From NCBI GenBank assembly GCA_947507875.1, contig CANNQP010000029.1, positions 1-55,181 of the forward strand: DNA of 55,181 nt. Direction: 5' to 3'. Positions 25,262-33,308 of the stretch are shown here, in pieces. Position 1 is the first letter of the stretch; each line of letters starts with the position of its first letter. Under the pieces are notes generated by a model, which saw nothing but the letters and a program-made list of their open reading frames with translations, was not told where the DNA came from and searched no databases. The stretch comes from Verrucomicrobiaceae bacterium (lineage in GTDB: Bacteria > Verrucomicrobiota > Verrucomicrobiia > Verrucomicrobiales > Verrucomicrobiaceae). Made by a program: the position numbers and the translations under genes.

Positions 25262-26818
25262 ATGATCTTCCGATTTGCGCTCCTCTTTGCCTGGGCCCCG
25301 TGCTTGCACGCGCTCAATTCCCTCACGCCCGGTGAGGTGACCATACCATTCCCGACGATCAATCATCTCGCCATCGAATGGCAAATCGAGGGCGATGATG
25401 ATCTGGATGCCACCTGTGAGGTGAAGCTGCGCAAAGAAGGAGAAACCACCTGGAATCAAGCCGAAGCATTGCGGCGCGTTCCTGCCGGAAAGAGCCAGAA
25501 GACCTCGCCACTCTTCACGTGGACAAATCGACTGAGCGGAAGTGTGTTCAATTTGGCATCGGGAACGAGCTACGAGATCGAATTGAAACTCAATGATCCC
25601 GATGGCGGTTCAGCGATGAAAATCCTCAGGGCCTCGACGCGACCTGAACCCATCGCGACAGCCGATGCGGTGGTCAAAAACGGCTCGAAGGGCGATTTGA
25701 ATGCCGTGAAGCCCGGCGAGGTGCTTTTGCTCGCCGATGGCGATTACGGCGCGGCGACCTTCAATCGCGATGGGGAGCCGGGAAGGCCCATTGTGTATCG
25801 AAGCACGAGTGGGAAAGCTGTCTTCCGTGAGATCAGCATGTCGAATCGCAAGTGGGTCTATCTCGAAGGAGTCACCGTGAACGGGCCGGTTCGCTTGAAC
25901 GGCTCGGAACACTGCGTGGTGCGGCGTTGCAACATCCAATCGCAGTTTGGCATCAAGGCTTACAAGCCAGGCATGATGAACTGCTGCATTGAGGACAACG
26001 TCATCACCGGCATCCGCGAATGGAAGCCGGTGATCATGGGCGCGGGTGGTGACAACGAGGGCGAAGGCATTCAGTTCACCGGCAGCGGGAATGTGATCCG
26101 CCACAACCGGGTCAGCGGCTTCCGCGACTGCCTCAGCCACATGGAAGACGACGGCGCGGCCCCGCAGATGTGCAATGACATCCTTAACAATGACATTCGC
26201 GCGGGTCTCGATGACGGCATCGAGGCCGATTTCGCGCTGCACAACTGCCGCGTGATGCGGAATCGACTCACGAACTGCTTTGTCGGCATCTCCTCGCAGC
26301 CCGGCCTCGGCGGTCCGAACTACTTTCGGCGCAACGTGATGTTCAACATCATCCTCGAGCCCTTCAAACTGCACCGCTTCAGCCAGGGCGATGTCATCCA
26401 GCACAACACCGTCGTGAAAGCTGGCGACGGGCTCGGCATTCACACCAGCGAGCCATTTGATCATGCCGTGATCACCCACAACCTTTTCATTGGCGGCAAA
26501 GCACCCGAAAGCGTGAAATACGGCGGCTACGGCCCCGGACGCGGCCGCGCTGTCGATGCGCAGAGCTTTGGCGACCACTGTGTCATCGACCACAATGCCT
26601 ACGCCGTGCTCGGCATGCCCTTCGAAGGCAAAATCCGCTCCTGGACCTTTCAGAAGCTACCGGGCACCGACTTCGAAAAAAACGGACGTGTGTTGGACGT
26701 GCGCGTGTCACTCCCTGAAGACCCCGCCAGGCTTTACGAACCGCCAGACCTCTCGACGCTCACCGAAGCCGGAGCCTATGCAGGCGACAAAACACCCGTT
26801 TATGGACCGAGGCCATGA
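25262..26818 (+). CDS. Secreted parallel beta-helix protein (polysaccharide lyase-like)
   Basis: The product has 518 residues with a signal peptide (MIFRFALLFAWAPCLHA). Residues about 25-140 resemble a fibronectin-III-like domain (HLAIEWQI, FNLASGTSYEIELKLND). The rest is a right-handed beta-helix with repeated coils of the form CVVRRCNIQSQFGIKAYKPG, CCIEDNVITGI, NVIRHNRVSGFRD, NDILNNDIRAGLDDGIEAD, CRVMRNRLTN and HAVITHNLFIGG, as in pectate, alginate and chondroitin lyases (chondroitinase-B/PL6-like layouts). ATG 26?-region residues are unremarkable at the 3' end, but the stop overlaps the first bases of the duplicated module at 26814. Substrate not known. Confidence 0.82.
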   Translation: MIFRFALLFAWAPCLHALNSLTPGEVTIPFPTINHLAIEWQIEGDDDLDATCEVKLRKEGETTWNQAEALRRVPAGKSQKTSPLFTWTNRLSGSVFNLASGTSYEIELKLNDPDGGSAMKILRASTRPEPIATADAVVKNGSKGDLNAVKPGEVLLLADGDYGAATFNRDGEPGRPIVYRSTSGKAVFREISMSNRKWVYLEGVTVNGPVRLNGSEHCVVRRCNIQSQFGIKAYKPGMMNCCIEDNVITGIREWKPVIMGAGGDNEGEGIQFTGSGNVIRHNRVSGFRDCLSHMEDDGAAPQMCNDILNNDIRAGLDDGIEADFALHNCRVMRNRLTNCFVGISSQPGLGGPNYFRRNVMFNIILEPFKLHRFSQGDVIQHNTVVKAGDGLGIHTSEPFDHAVITHNLFIGGKAPESVKYGGYGPGRGRAVDAQSFGDHCVIDHNAYAVLGMPFEGKIRSWTFQKLPGTDFEKNGRVLDVRVSLPEDPARLYEPPDLSTLTEAGAYAGDKTPVYGPRP

Positions 26819-26874
26819 TTTTAGTAAAGCGAACGAATTAGCCCAAAACATGAATTGGAAAGAATCTTGCTGGG
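26814..26874 (+). promoter_or_regulatory. Duplicated module, copy 1 (upstream of sbtA)
   Basis: The 61 bp match 29071-29131 at constant offset 2257. Conserved blocks are CATG, TTTAG, AAAGCGAACGA, a variable 7-mer, CAAAACATGAATTGGAA, GAATC and CTGGG. TTAGTAAAGCGAA (26821-26833) has the T-N11-A form of a LysR-type site with partial dyad. The module ends 19 nt before the sbtA ATG and starts on the last bases of the beta-helix gene. It also contains ATG 26850 followed by NWKES-W codons, so a leader peptide is an alternative reading. Confidence 0.7.
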
Positions 26875-26893
26875 GAGGCAAGGAATCATCGCC

Positions 26894-27877
26894 ATGGACC
26901 TCCTCACTGCCATTCAATCCAATCTCCTCAGCCCTGCCGTTTTGTTTTTTTTGCTAGGAGTCTTTGCTGCAGTCTCGAAGAGCGATTTGAAGTTTCCCGA
27001 CTCGCTCTACACCACGCTGACGATTTATTTGCTCACTGCCATCGGCTTCAAAGGGGGGGTGGCAATCCATGAAGCGGGCATTGGTGCGGTCTGGCTGCCT
27101 GCGTTAGCCGCGATGGCACTTGGTGGAATCATTCCAGTTTGGACTTACCCGATGCTGCGGAAACTAGGCAAATTCAGCGTAGCGGACGCAGGCGCGATTG
27201 CAGCGCACTATGGCAGCGTGAGCGCGGTGACCTTCATCGCAGCGACGAACTTCCTCAAAAGCATCCATGAGCCCTTCGAGAGCTATGCATCAGCCTTTCT
27301 TGCCGTGATGGAATCACCTGCGATTATAGTAGGCGTCATGCTGGGCAAAGGAGCACTTGGCGGGGGCAAGTTTTCGCTCTCGGATGCTGGTGTGCGGCAT
27401 GCGCTGCGCGATGCGGTGCTCGGCAAAGGCGTGCTGCTGCTGATTGGCGCAATGGTGATTGGCTCGCTATGTGGCAAGCGCGGCATGGCCTCGGTCGAGG
27501 GCTTCTTTGTGACGCCATTTCAAGGTGTGCTGGCGCTGTTCCTTCTGGAAATGGGCATGGTGGCGGGGCGGAGACTCGGGGATTTGAAGAAGGTCGGGAT
27601 TTTTCTGCTGGTTTTCGGTGTTACAGCGCCGCTGGTGCATGGCTTGGCAGGCGTGCTGCTCGGTGGCTGGGTAGGACTGAGTGTCGGTGGGGCGACCTTG
27701 CTCGGGGTGCTGGCAGCAAGCGCGAGTTATATCGCGGCTCCGGCCGCAGTGCGCCTTTCGGTGCCCGAGGCAAATCCAACCTATTCACTCACAGCTGCGC
27801 TGGCCATCACGTTTCCGTTTAACATCAGTCTGGGCATTCCGTTATTCTTTGAGGCAGCCAAACTCCTCAACGCCTGA
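26894..27877 (+). CDS. sbtA: Sodium-dependent bicarbonate transporter
   Basis: SbtA (DUF897/PF05982) imports bicarbonate with sodium across the inner membrane. The protein (327 residues) has about ten membrane segments in two inverted halves: AVLFFLLGVFAAVSKSDLKFPDSLYTTLTIYLLTAIGFKGGVAI at the start is a family hallmark, then HYGSVSAVTFIAATNFL and VMESPAIIVGVMLG; the second half has LFLLEMGMVAGRRLGDL, SASYIAAPAAVRLSVPEANPTYSL and ITFPFNISLGIPLF. ATG 26894 has AAGGA nine bases upstream. The gene is followed after six bases by sbtB, and the duplicated module lies directly upstream. Confidence 0.93.
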   Translation: MDLLTAIQSNLLSPAVLFFLLGVFAAVSKSDLKFPDSLYTTLTIYLLTAIGFKGGVAIHEAGIGAVWLPALAAMALGGIIPVWTYPMLRKLGKFSVADAGAIAAHYGSVSAVTFIAATNFLKSIHEPFESYASAFLAVMESPAIIVGVMLGKGALGGGKFSLSDAGVRHALRDAVLGKGVLLLIGAMVIGSLCGKRGMASVEGFFVTPFQGVLALFLLEMGMVAGRRLGDLKKVGIFLLVFGVTAPLVHGLAGVLLGGWVGLSVGGATLLGVLAASASYIAAPAAVRLSVPEANPTYSLTAALAITFPFNISLGIPLFFEAAKLLNA

Positions 27878-27883
27878 TCCGCC

Positions 27884-28186
27884 ATGAACCTGCATCCCAT
27901 GAAACTTGTCACCATCATTTGCGAAGCCGTTTTGGAGGAGCGCATCGTCGAGGTGCTGCACGAATGCGGCGCACATGGCCACACGGCCTTTGATGTGCGC
28001 GGCAGCGGTCGCCAGGGGGCACGCAGTGCCGATCTCGTCGAGAGCAGCAATGTGCAGATTGAGGTCATCGCGAAACCCGCTGTGGCGGAAAATCTGCTCC
28101 AGAGATTGCACCTCAATTTTTTCCAAGATTACGCAATGGTCGCTTACGAAAGCGAGGTGCAGGTGATGAGGCCAGAGAAGTTCTAA
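27884..28186 (+). CDS. sbtB: PII-like regulator of SbtA
   Basis: The product has 100 residues with the PII-like ferredoxin fold: KLVTIICEAVLEERIVEVLHECGAHGHTAFDVRGSGRQGAR has the start of the T-loop, then VQIEVIAKPAVAENLLQRLHLNFFQDYAMVAYESEVQVM. In cyanobacteria SbtB binds cAMP, AMP or ADP and closes SbtA. The C-terminal CGPEGC redox loop of cyanobacterial SbtB is absent; the protein ends MRPEKF. ATG 27884 or ATG 27899 are both possible. Only one base separates its stop from that of the convergent LysR gene. Confidence 0.85.
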   Translation: MNLHPMKLVTIICEAVLEERIVEVLHECGAHGHTAFDVRGSGRQGARSADLVESSNVQIEVIAKPAVAENLLQRLHLNFFQDYAMVAYESEVQVMRPEKF

Positions 28187-28187
28187 A

Positions 28188-29066
28188 TCATTTTTTCTTC
28201 ATCATCAATTCGCGCAGAATCGGATTCGGAAAGCGGCGACTCGGCGTGATCGCATAAAAGCTTTCTTTGATCTGCGGGAAACGATGACGCTCAACCAGAG
28301 CCCCACTCTCCAGCTCATCACGAACCACAACAGGAGGCACGAGAGTCACGCCTGAGGTTTCGCGAGCCATAAGTCGAAGCATGGCCATATCATCAACCTC
28401 GGCCGCTATGATTGGGCGGATACCCGTTTGATCCATGAGTACATCAAACGCAGAGCGAATGCTGCTTTCAAGACTTGGAAGGACGATCGGCGTGGTGCGT
28501 AAATCTTCGGGAAATCGAAAGGGCTTCATGCCACGCTTCTTGTGACCAACCAAGCTCACAGGTTGCTCGTCGATCAAGTGACTGTGCCAGCCAGTTTCAG
28601 CATCACGACGGACGGATGTATTCGACAATACGACATCCAGTGTATGAGCCTGCAACTGAGTCAAAAGCTCGCGCAGCGTGCCAGAGTGGATGATAAGCTC
28701 CACATCATCACGCGTGATCAGCGGACGCAGGAAAGTGAGCTGAAAATTGCGCGATAAATTCGACGCTGCCCCGACGCGAAGGAAACCACGACTGCGTTTC
28801 GCACGGTTTTGCAGAAGATCGCTAAGCTCTTCACCGCTTCGAAAGATGGAATCAGCATACTCCAGCGCAATCCGCCCAGCCTCCGTCAACACGAGGGCCT
28901 TGTGCTTTCTCTCAAAAAGCGCCTGCCCTAAATTTTCCTCAAGGCTACGAAGCTGCACACTTAGCGCAGACTGCGATAACTTCAGATATCGAGCCGCCTT
29001 GGTCAGACTGCCCTCATGGGCAATGGCGCGAAAATAACGGAGATGATGATAATTCAAAAAAGCCAT
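28188..29066 (-). CDS. LysR-family regulator, probable inorganic-carbon regulator
   Basis: The product has 292 residues with N-terminal winged helix-turn-helix (LRYFRAIAHEGSLTKAARYLKLSQSALSVQLRSLEENLG, about 9-47) and the two-lobed effector domain. The N-terminus FLNYHHLRYFRAIA is like NhaR/CbbR/CmpR-type members. It lies between sbtAB and dabBA, and its start codon is five bases from the duplicated module at 29071, so auto-regulation and control of both flanking operons are likely. The effector cannot be read from sequence; CbbR/CmpR homologues sense photorespiratory or C3-C5 metabolites. Confidence 0.9.
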   Translation of the reverse strand: MAFLNYHHLRYFRAIAHEGSLTKAARYLKLSQSALSVQLRSLEENLGQALFERKHKALVLTEAGRIALEYADSIFRSGEELSDLLQNRAKRSRGFLRVGAASNLSRNFQLTFLRPLITRDDVELIIHSGTLRELLTQLQAHTLDVVLSNTSVRRDAETGWHSHLIDEQPVSLVGHKKRGMKPFRFPEDLRTTPIVLPSLESSIRSAFDVLMDQTGIRPIIAAEVDDMAMLRLMARETSGVTLVPPVVVRDELESGALVERHRFPQIKESFYAITPSRRFPNPILRELMMKKK

Positions 29067-29070
29067 GTCT

Positions 29071-29131
29071 CATGCATTTAGCAAAGCGAACGATTCTTGG
29101 CAAAACATGAATTGGAAGGAATCCATCTGGG
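29071..29131 (+). promoter_or_regulatory. Duplicated module, copy 2 (lysR-dabB intergenic)
   Basis: Same blocks as at 26814-26874, with identical spacing. TTAGCAAAGCGAA (29078-29090) is a fuller dyad (TT-GC-AAA-GC-AA) and a T-N11-A LysR-type site. Only four bases separate it from the divergent lysR start. An in-frame short peptide can also be read from ATG 29065 to TGA 29136 (MSHAFSKANDSWQNMNWK followed by ESIWD). Differences from copy 1 in the flanking blocks fall mostly at third codon positions of that frame. Confidence 0.7.
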
Positions 29132-29170
29132 ACTGACTAACAAGGAGTTATCATTCAATCCCTGCCACTA

Positions 29171-30715
29171 ATGTCACCTGCCCTTCTTGAAGCTTCCGAG
29201 TGGACAACTCCACTTCTCCTGATTGTTACAATCAGCGTAGCCATGCTGATGCAGGCAGGAAGAAAGGCTGCAGAAGGAGCCGCCATGGTCGCGAGGCTAT
29301 ACTTTCTAGCAGCTTTGATCGTAGCGGGGAGCGTGGCAATCCTAGGTTCGATACGCATCGAATTCGCAAGCTGGCATTCGATGCACTTGGCGATACTACT
29401 TGACCCTTTGTCAGCCATAATGCTCCTGCTCGTGAGTTTCCTCGGATTGATTGTGACTCACTATGCGGTGAACTACCTTGATGGCGATGAGCGTCAGGCG
29501 ATCTTTTCTCGCTGGCTGATTTTAACCCTATCTAGCGTGCTCGTCTTGGTCGTTTCGAGCAATCTGCTGCTGTTCACAATCGCCTGGATCTCGACCAGTC
29601 TCAGCTTGCATCAATTGCTTACTTTTTATCGAAAACGAGCAGCTGCCGTCATGGCCGCACGGAAAAAGTTTATCATCAGCCGCTTGGCCGATGCTTGCAT
29701 GGTCACGGCTCTAGCCTTGGTTTGGCAGGGGCATGGCACCTGGGAGTTTCATACGCTCTTCGCTAACCCCGCAGGACCTAACTCGGGGCTCATCGCCAGC
29801 TTGTTCGTGGCAGCAGCCATGCTGAAATCAGCGCAGTTTCCTTTTCATTCGTGGCTGCCGGACACCTTGGAAACGCCTACGCCGGTCTCCGCTTTGATGC
29901 ACGCTGGCATCATCAATGCAGGCGGCTTTTTGATCATTAGGTTGAGCCCTCTAGTCACTCAATCCACGGCTGCATTGAATACTCTGGCCTTACTCGGCGC
30001 GTTCACGGCCCTGTTTGCCAGCGTGATCATGATGACGCAGACGAGCATCAAAAAATCACTAGCATGGTCCACCGTGTCGCAGATGGGTTTCATGATGCTT
30101 CAATGCGGCCTGGGCGCATTTTCGCTAGCGATGATGCATATCGTCGCGCACTCCCTCTACAAAGCGCACGCCTTCTTGAGCAGCGGCAGCGTGGTGAATA
30201 TCACCAGGTCCGCATGGGCTCCCGTGGGCAGACCCGCAGCCCATCCTTTAGTGGTGATGGGTTCGCTGGGCATCTCGATCATGATTGGATTCGGCATTGC
30301 GGCTGCATTCGGGATCACCTTGCAAAACGACCCTGGACATCTTCTGCTGGTCACGGTCTTCATCATGGCCATGGCGCATCTGCTATGGACACTATGGAGC
30401 AGCAGCATGAGGCAGCGTCTGATCCTACGTGGAGTCAGCATCGTGACTCTAGCCACAGCGTCTAGCTTTGCTCTCCATGCAGCTTTTGAACATGCCTTGT
30501 CAGGGAGCGTGTCCATGTATGCACCTACCCGCAGCTACGCTGAGCAGGTGATTATGATCATGATCGGGCTGCTATTCCTAGCCGTGCTGGTGTTTCAGTC
30601 CCAATTGCCTGCCTGGGCGGCACGACCCGCCTTTGTCAGACTCTACGTTCACGCCAGCAACGGGTTTTACCTCGGCACGCTATTCAATCGGGTCACTCGG
30701 AAATGGGTCGCCTAA
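29171..30715 (+). CDS. dabB: DAB inorganic-carbon pump, membrane subunit
   Basis: NuoL/MrpA-type proton-conducting membrane protein (PF00361) that partners DabA. It has 514 residues and about 13 membrane helices. Family residues include HAGIINAGGFLIIRLSPL, SAQFPFHSWLPDTLETPTPVSALM (the Lys/His/Glu proton path) and KKSLAWSTVSQMGFMMLQCGLG. The dabA gene follows after 25 nt, which decides the call over an Nuo or Mrp subunit. ATG 29171 is 23 nt from the only good Shine-Dalgarno (AAGGAG, 29142-29147); an in-frame ATT at 29153 sits five bases from it and could be the real start, adding six residues. Confidence 0.9.
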   Translation: MSPALLEASEWTTPLLLIVTISVAMLMQAGRKAAEGAAMVARLYFLAALIVAGSVAILGSIRIEFASWHSMHLAILLDPLSAIMLLLVSFLGLIVTHYAVNYLDGDERQAIFSRWLILTLSSVLVLVVSSNLLLFTIAWISTSLSLHQLLTFYRKRAAAVMAARKKFIISRLADACMVTALALVWQGHGTWEFHTLFANPAGPNSGLIASLFVAAAMLKSAQFPFHSWLPDTLETPTPVSALMHAGIINAGGFLIIRLSPLVTQSTAALNTLALLGAFTALFASVIMMTQTSIKKSLAWSTVSQMGFMMLQCGLGAFSLAMMHIVAHSLYKAHAFLSSGSVVNITRSAWAPVGRPAAHPLVVMGSLGISIMIGFGIAAAFGITLQNDPGHLLLVTVFIMAMAHLLWTLWSSSMRQRLILRGVSIVTLATASSFALHAAFEHALSGSVSMYAPTRSYAEQVIMIMIGLLFLAVLVFQSQLPAWAARPAFVRLYVHASNGFYLGTLFNRVTRKWVA

Positions 30716-30740
30716 GCATCATCTCAGCCTAATCACTGCC

Positions 30741-33245
30741 ATGAACACGACCGTCTCAGAACTCCCCCCAGCTCAGCTCAACAGCCCAGCCAGTTCCATG
30801 GAAAAAAGTCATTGGCTGAATCAGGCTCGTCATGCCTGCCAGCGCATTCCTCCGCTCTGGCCATTGCATAGCTTTGTCGCGGTGAATCCTTTTGTCGGCC
30901 TCGTGGGCAAGCCATTCGCTGAAGTATGCAGCCTGATGCAGCAGGTAACGCATGAATCCATGCTGATGAGCGCGGATTATTTCCGCCAACAATACGAGAA
31001 TGGGCGCATCACTCCTCAGGATTTGATGGAAGCGATTGATCTTCATCAAGAGAGCCTGACGACGACTGACCTGTTGGCTTGGCTGAAGGAGCCTGAAGTT
31101 AGCACTTTGTCGGAGATTCAGTGCCTCACTGACTTCACGAAGGAAAGCTTCGGTCAGAACCTTAGCTCGACAGTGACCGAAGAGATTTCAAAATGGTGCG
31201 CAGCATACTTTGATGAAGGACAGTCGGCATGGCGAATGCCCTGGAAAAAGCAACCGTTCTACAGTGCTTGGCGTTCTGCGGCACAGATCGACGCAACGCC
31301 TGAACTGCAGGGTTTCAGAGGTTTTCGAACGTTTGTGAAAGCTCTGCCAGACAACGCCCCAGACGCTTTAGTCACAATGCTGATCTCGCTAAAGCTGCAC
31401 CCCGATCAATCAGTGAACTACCTCCATCACTTGCTGATGACTCTACCAGGATGGAGCAGCTACGTTCAGTATCGGGTGCGGGAGAGGACCCTGCATGGCC
31501 AACATGATGAATCGCTCCTGGAGCTTTTGACAATTCGGTTGGTGTTCGAGGCTTATCTAGCTGAGCAATACAAGGGCGACGGCCTTCTCGAACGATGGCA
31601 TCAGAGCACAAGCGCCCCTTTCTCAGAGAATTTAGGTCTGCAAAAACAGCTTCTCTGGCATACGGCTTTGGAGGCTGGCTTTCAGAGAGAACTCGCCACC
31701 AAAATCGCAGGCGCTAGCAAGACCATCGTTGGCGAACAGAAAGCGCATCCAAGCGTTCAAGCCGTGTTTTGCATTGATGTCAGATCTGAGATCATGCGCC
31801 GATCCTTGGAATCGGTATCACCTGAGATCGAGACACTCGGCTTCGCAGGGTTCTTTGGTATGCCGATCGAATACGTGCCGCTTGGCAAGCGCCGCGGCAG
31901 CTCCCAGGTGCCCGTTTTGCTTTCCCCCAAGTATCGGGTTCGGGAACACTTGCCCCACGTTACGCCTCAGGATGAAAAGAATACTCGATGGAAAATGCAG
32001 GTAGGGCGGCGTGTATCTCATTCCTGGAATGCCTTCAAAACCTCAGCGGTGAGTTGCTTTAGCTTTGTGGAAGCTGCAGGCATCAGCTTCGCCTGGAAAC
32101 TGCTGAAGGATAGTTTTCAGATGGGTGAACCCAGCCAGCCACACAGCTGTTCATCCTGCGCCGCCCCCAACTTGCATGAACAGAAAAGACGATTTTCCAG
32201 CCCAGCGGATGACACCTACCCTGAAAGTGGCATTCCACTCGAAGATCAGGCAACCTTCGCACACGGCGCCTTGAAAAACATGGGGCTCACGGATCATTTC
32301 GCGCGACTCGTTATGCTCTGTGGTCATGGCAGCAATACGACCAATAACCCTTATGCAGCCGGTCTGGACTGCGGTGCCTGTGGCGGCCACACGGGTGAGG
32401 CAAATGCGCGAGTGGCCGCCATGATTCTCAATCAACCCAACGTGCGCGTTAGGTTAGCAAATGAAGGCATTAGCATTCCTTCAACCACTCAATTCATTGC
32501 AGCTCTGCACGATACCACGACGGATGAAATTCATCTTTTCGATAAGGACAAATTACCCAGCTCACACGAGACGGATCTTCTTCAGCTTCAACTTTGGTTA
32601 GACAAAGGAAGCAAGAGATGCCGCCTGCAGCGTGCGGCGAGCCTTGGCATTCATCCATCCGACTACGAAGATCTCGAGAAAGTTATTCATCAGCGCAGTG
32701 GCGATTGGTCTCAGGTGCGTCCTGAATGGGGATTAGCAGGAAATGCCGCTTTTGTTGCGGCACCTCGGCAAAGAACTCAGATTTTAGACCTCCAAGGCCG
32801 TGTCTTTCTGCACAACTATCATTATTTGAAAGATACCGACCAAAGCACGCTTGAGCTGATCATGACCGCTCCCATGGTCGTGGCGAACTGGATCAACCTG
32901 CAATACTACGCTAGCACGGTAAACAATCGTCTTTGGGGCAGCGGCAACAAAGTCACTCACAATGTAGTCGGGACGTTTGGCATTCAGCAAGGCAATGGAG
33001 GTGACCTTCAGGCAGGCCTACCGCTACAAAGCTTGCACAATGGCCAGACCTGGATGCACGAACCAATGCGTCTCAGCGTCTTTCTCGAAGCTCCACGAGA
33101 CCAGATTGATGCCATCATCAGCAAACATGAAACTGTGCGTGATCTCGCCGAGAATGGCTGGCTTCATCTCTTTGCGATTGAAGACGAAGGAGCCGTCATT
33201 TTTCGCCGCAAAGAGTCCGGGAGATGGCAGATGCTGGTGAACTAA
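30741..33245 (+). CDS. dabA: DAB inorganic-carbon pump, carbonic-anhydrase-like subunit
   Basis: DabA (DUF2309/PF10070) works with DabB to hydrate CO2 to bicarbonate in one direction, driven by ion flow. The protein has 834 residues. The zinc-site residues known from the Halothiobacillus protein are all present at matching spacing: Cys 344 and Asp 346 in AVFCIDVRSE, and His 529 and Cys 544 in CGHGSNTTNNPYAAGLDCGACGG. Other family segments are IPPLWPLHSFVAVNPFVGL near the N-terminus and WINLQYYASTVNNRLWGSGNKVTHNVVG near the end. ATG 30741 was chosen; an upstream extension to 30633 overlaps dabB. No carboxysome or RuBisCO gene is close. Confidence 0.94.
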   Translation: MNTTVSELPPAQLNSPASSMEKSHWLNQARHACQRIPPLWPLHSFVAVNPFVGLVGKPFAEVCSLMQQVTHESMLMSADYFRQQYENGRITPQDLMEAIDLHQESLTTTDLLAWLKEPEVSTLSEIQCLTDFTKESFGQNLSSTVTEEISKWCAAYFDEGQSAWRMPWKKQPFYSAWRSAAQIDATPELQGFRGFRTFVKALPDNAPDALVTMLISLKLHPDQSVNYLHHLLMTLPGWSSYVQYRVRERTLHGQHDESLLELLTIRLVFEAYLAEQYKGDGLLERWHQSTSAPFSENLGLQKQLLWHTALEAGFQRELATKIAGASKTIVGEQKAHPSVQAVFCIDVRSEIMRRSLESVSPEIETLGFAGFFGMPIEYVPLGKRRGSSQVPVLLSPKYRVREHLPHVTPQDEKNTRWKMQVGRRVSHSWNAFKTSAVSCFSFVEAAGISFAWKLLKDSFQMGEPSQPHSCSSCAAPNLHEQKRRFSSPADDTYPESGIPLEDQATFAHGALKNMGLTDHFARLVMLCGHGSNTTNNPYAAGLDCGACGGHTGEANARVAAMILNQPNVRVRLANEGISIPSTTQFIAALHDTTTDEIHLFDKDKLPSSHETDLLQLQLWLDKGSKRCRLQRAASLGIHPSDYEDLEKVIHQRSGDWSQVRPEWGLAGNAAFVAAPRQRTQILDLQGRVFLHNYHYLKDTDQSTLELIMTAPMVVANWINLQYYASTVNNRLWGSGNKVTHNVVGTFGIQQGNGGDLQAGLPLQSLHNGQTWMHEPMRLSVFLEAPRDQIDAIISKHETVRDLAENGWLHLFAIEDEGAVIFRRKESGRWQMLVN

Positions 33246-33308
33246 CCTGCACAGCCAACCAAGAGATTCCATCCCATAACGAAAAGAACCCAAGTAAAAG
33301 AAGCGCCC

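Noticed and set aside
25610..26593. 327-residue minus-strand frame under the beta-helix gene
   Set aside because: The plus-strand frame shows regular beta-helix repeats; the minus frame is an Ala/Val/Asp-rich shadow.
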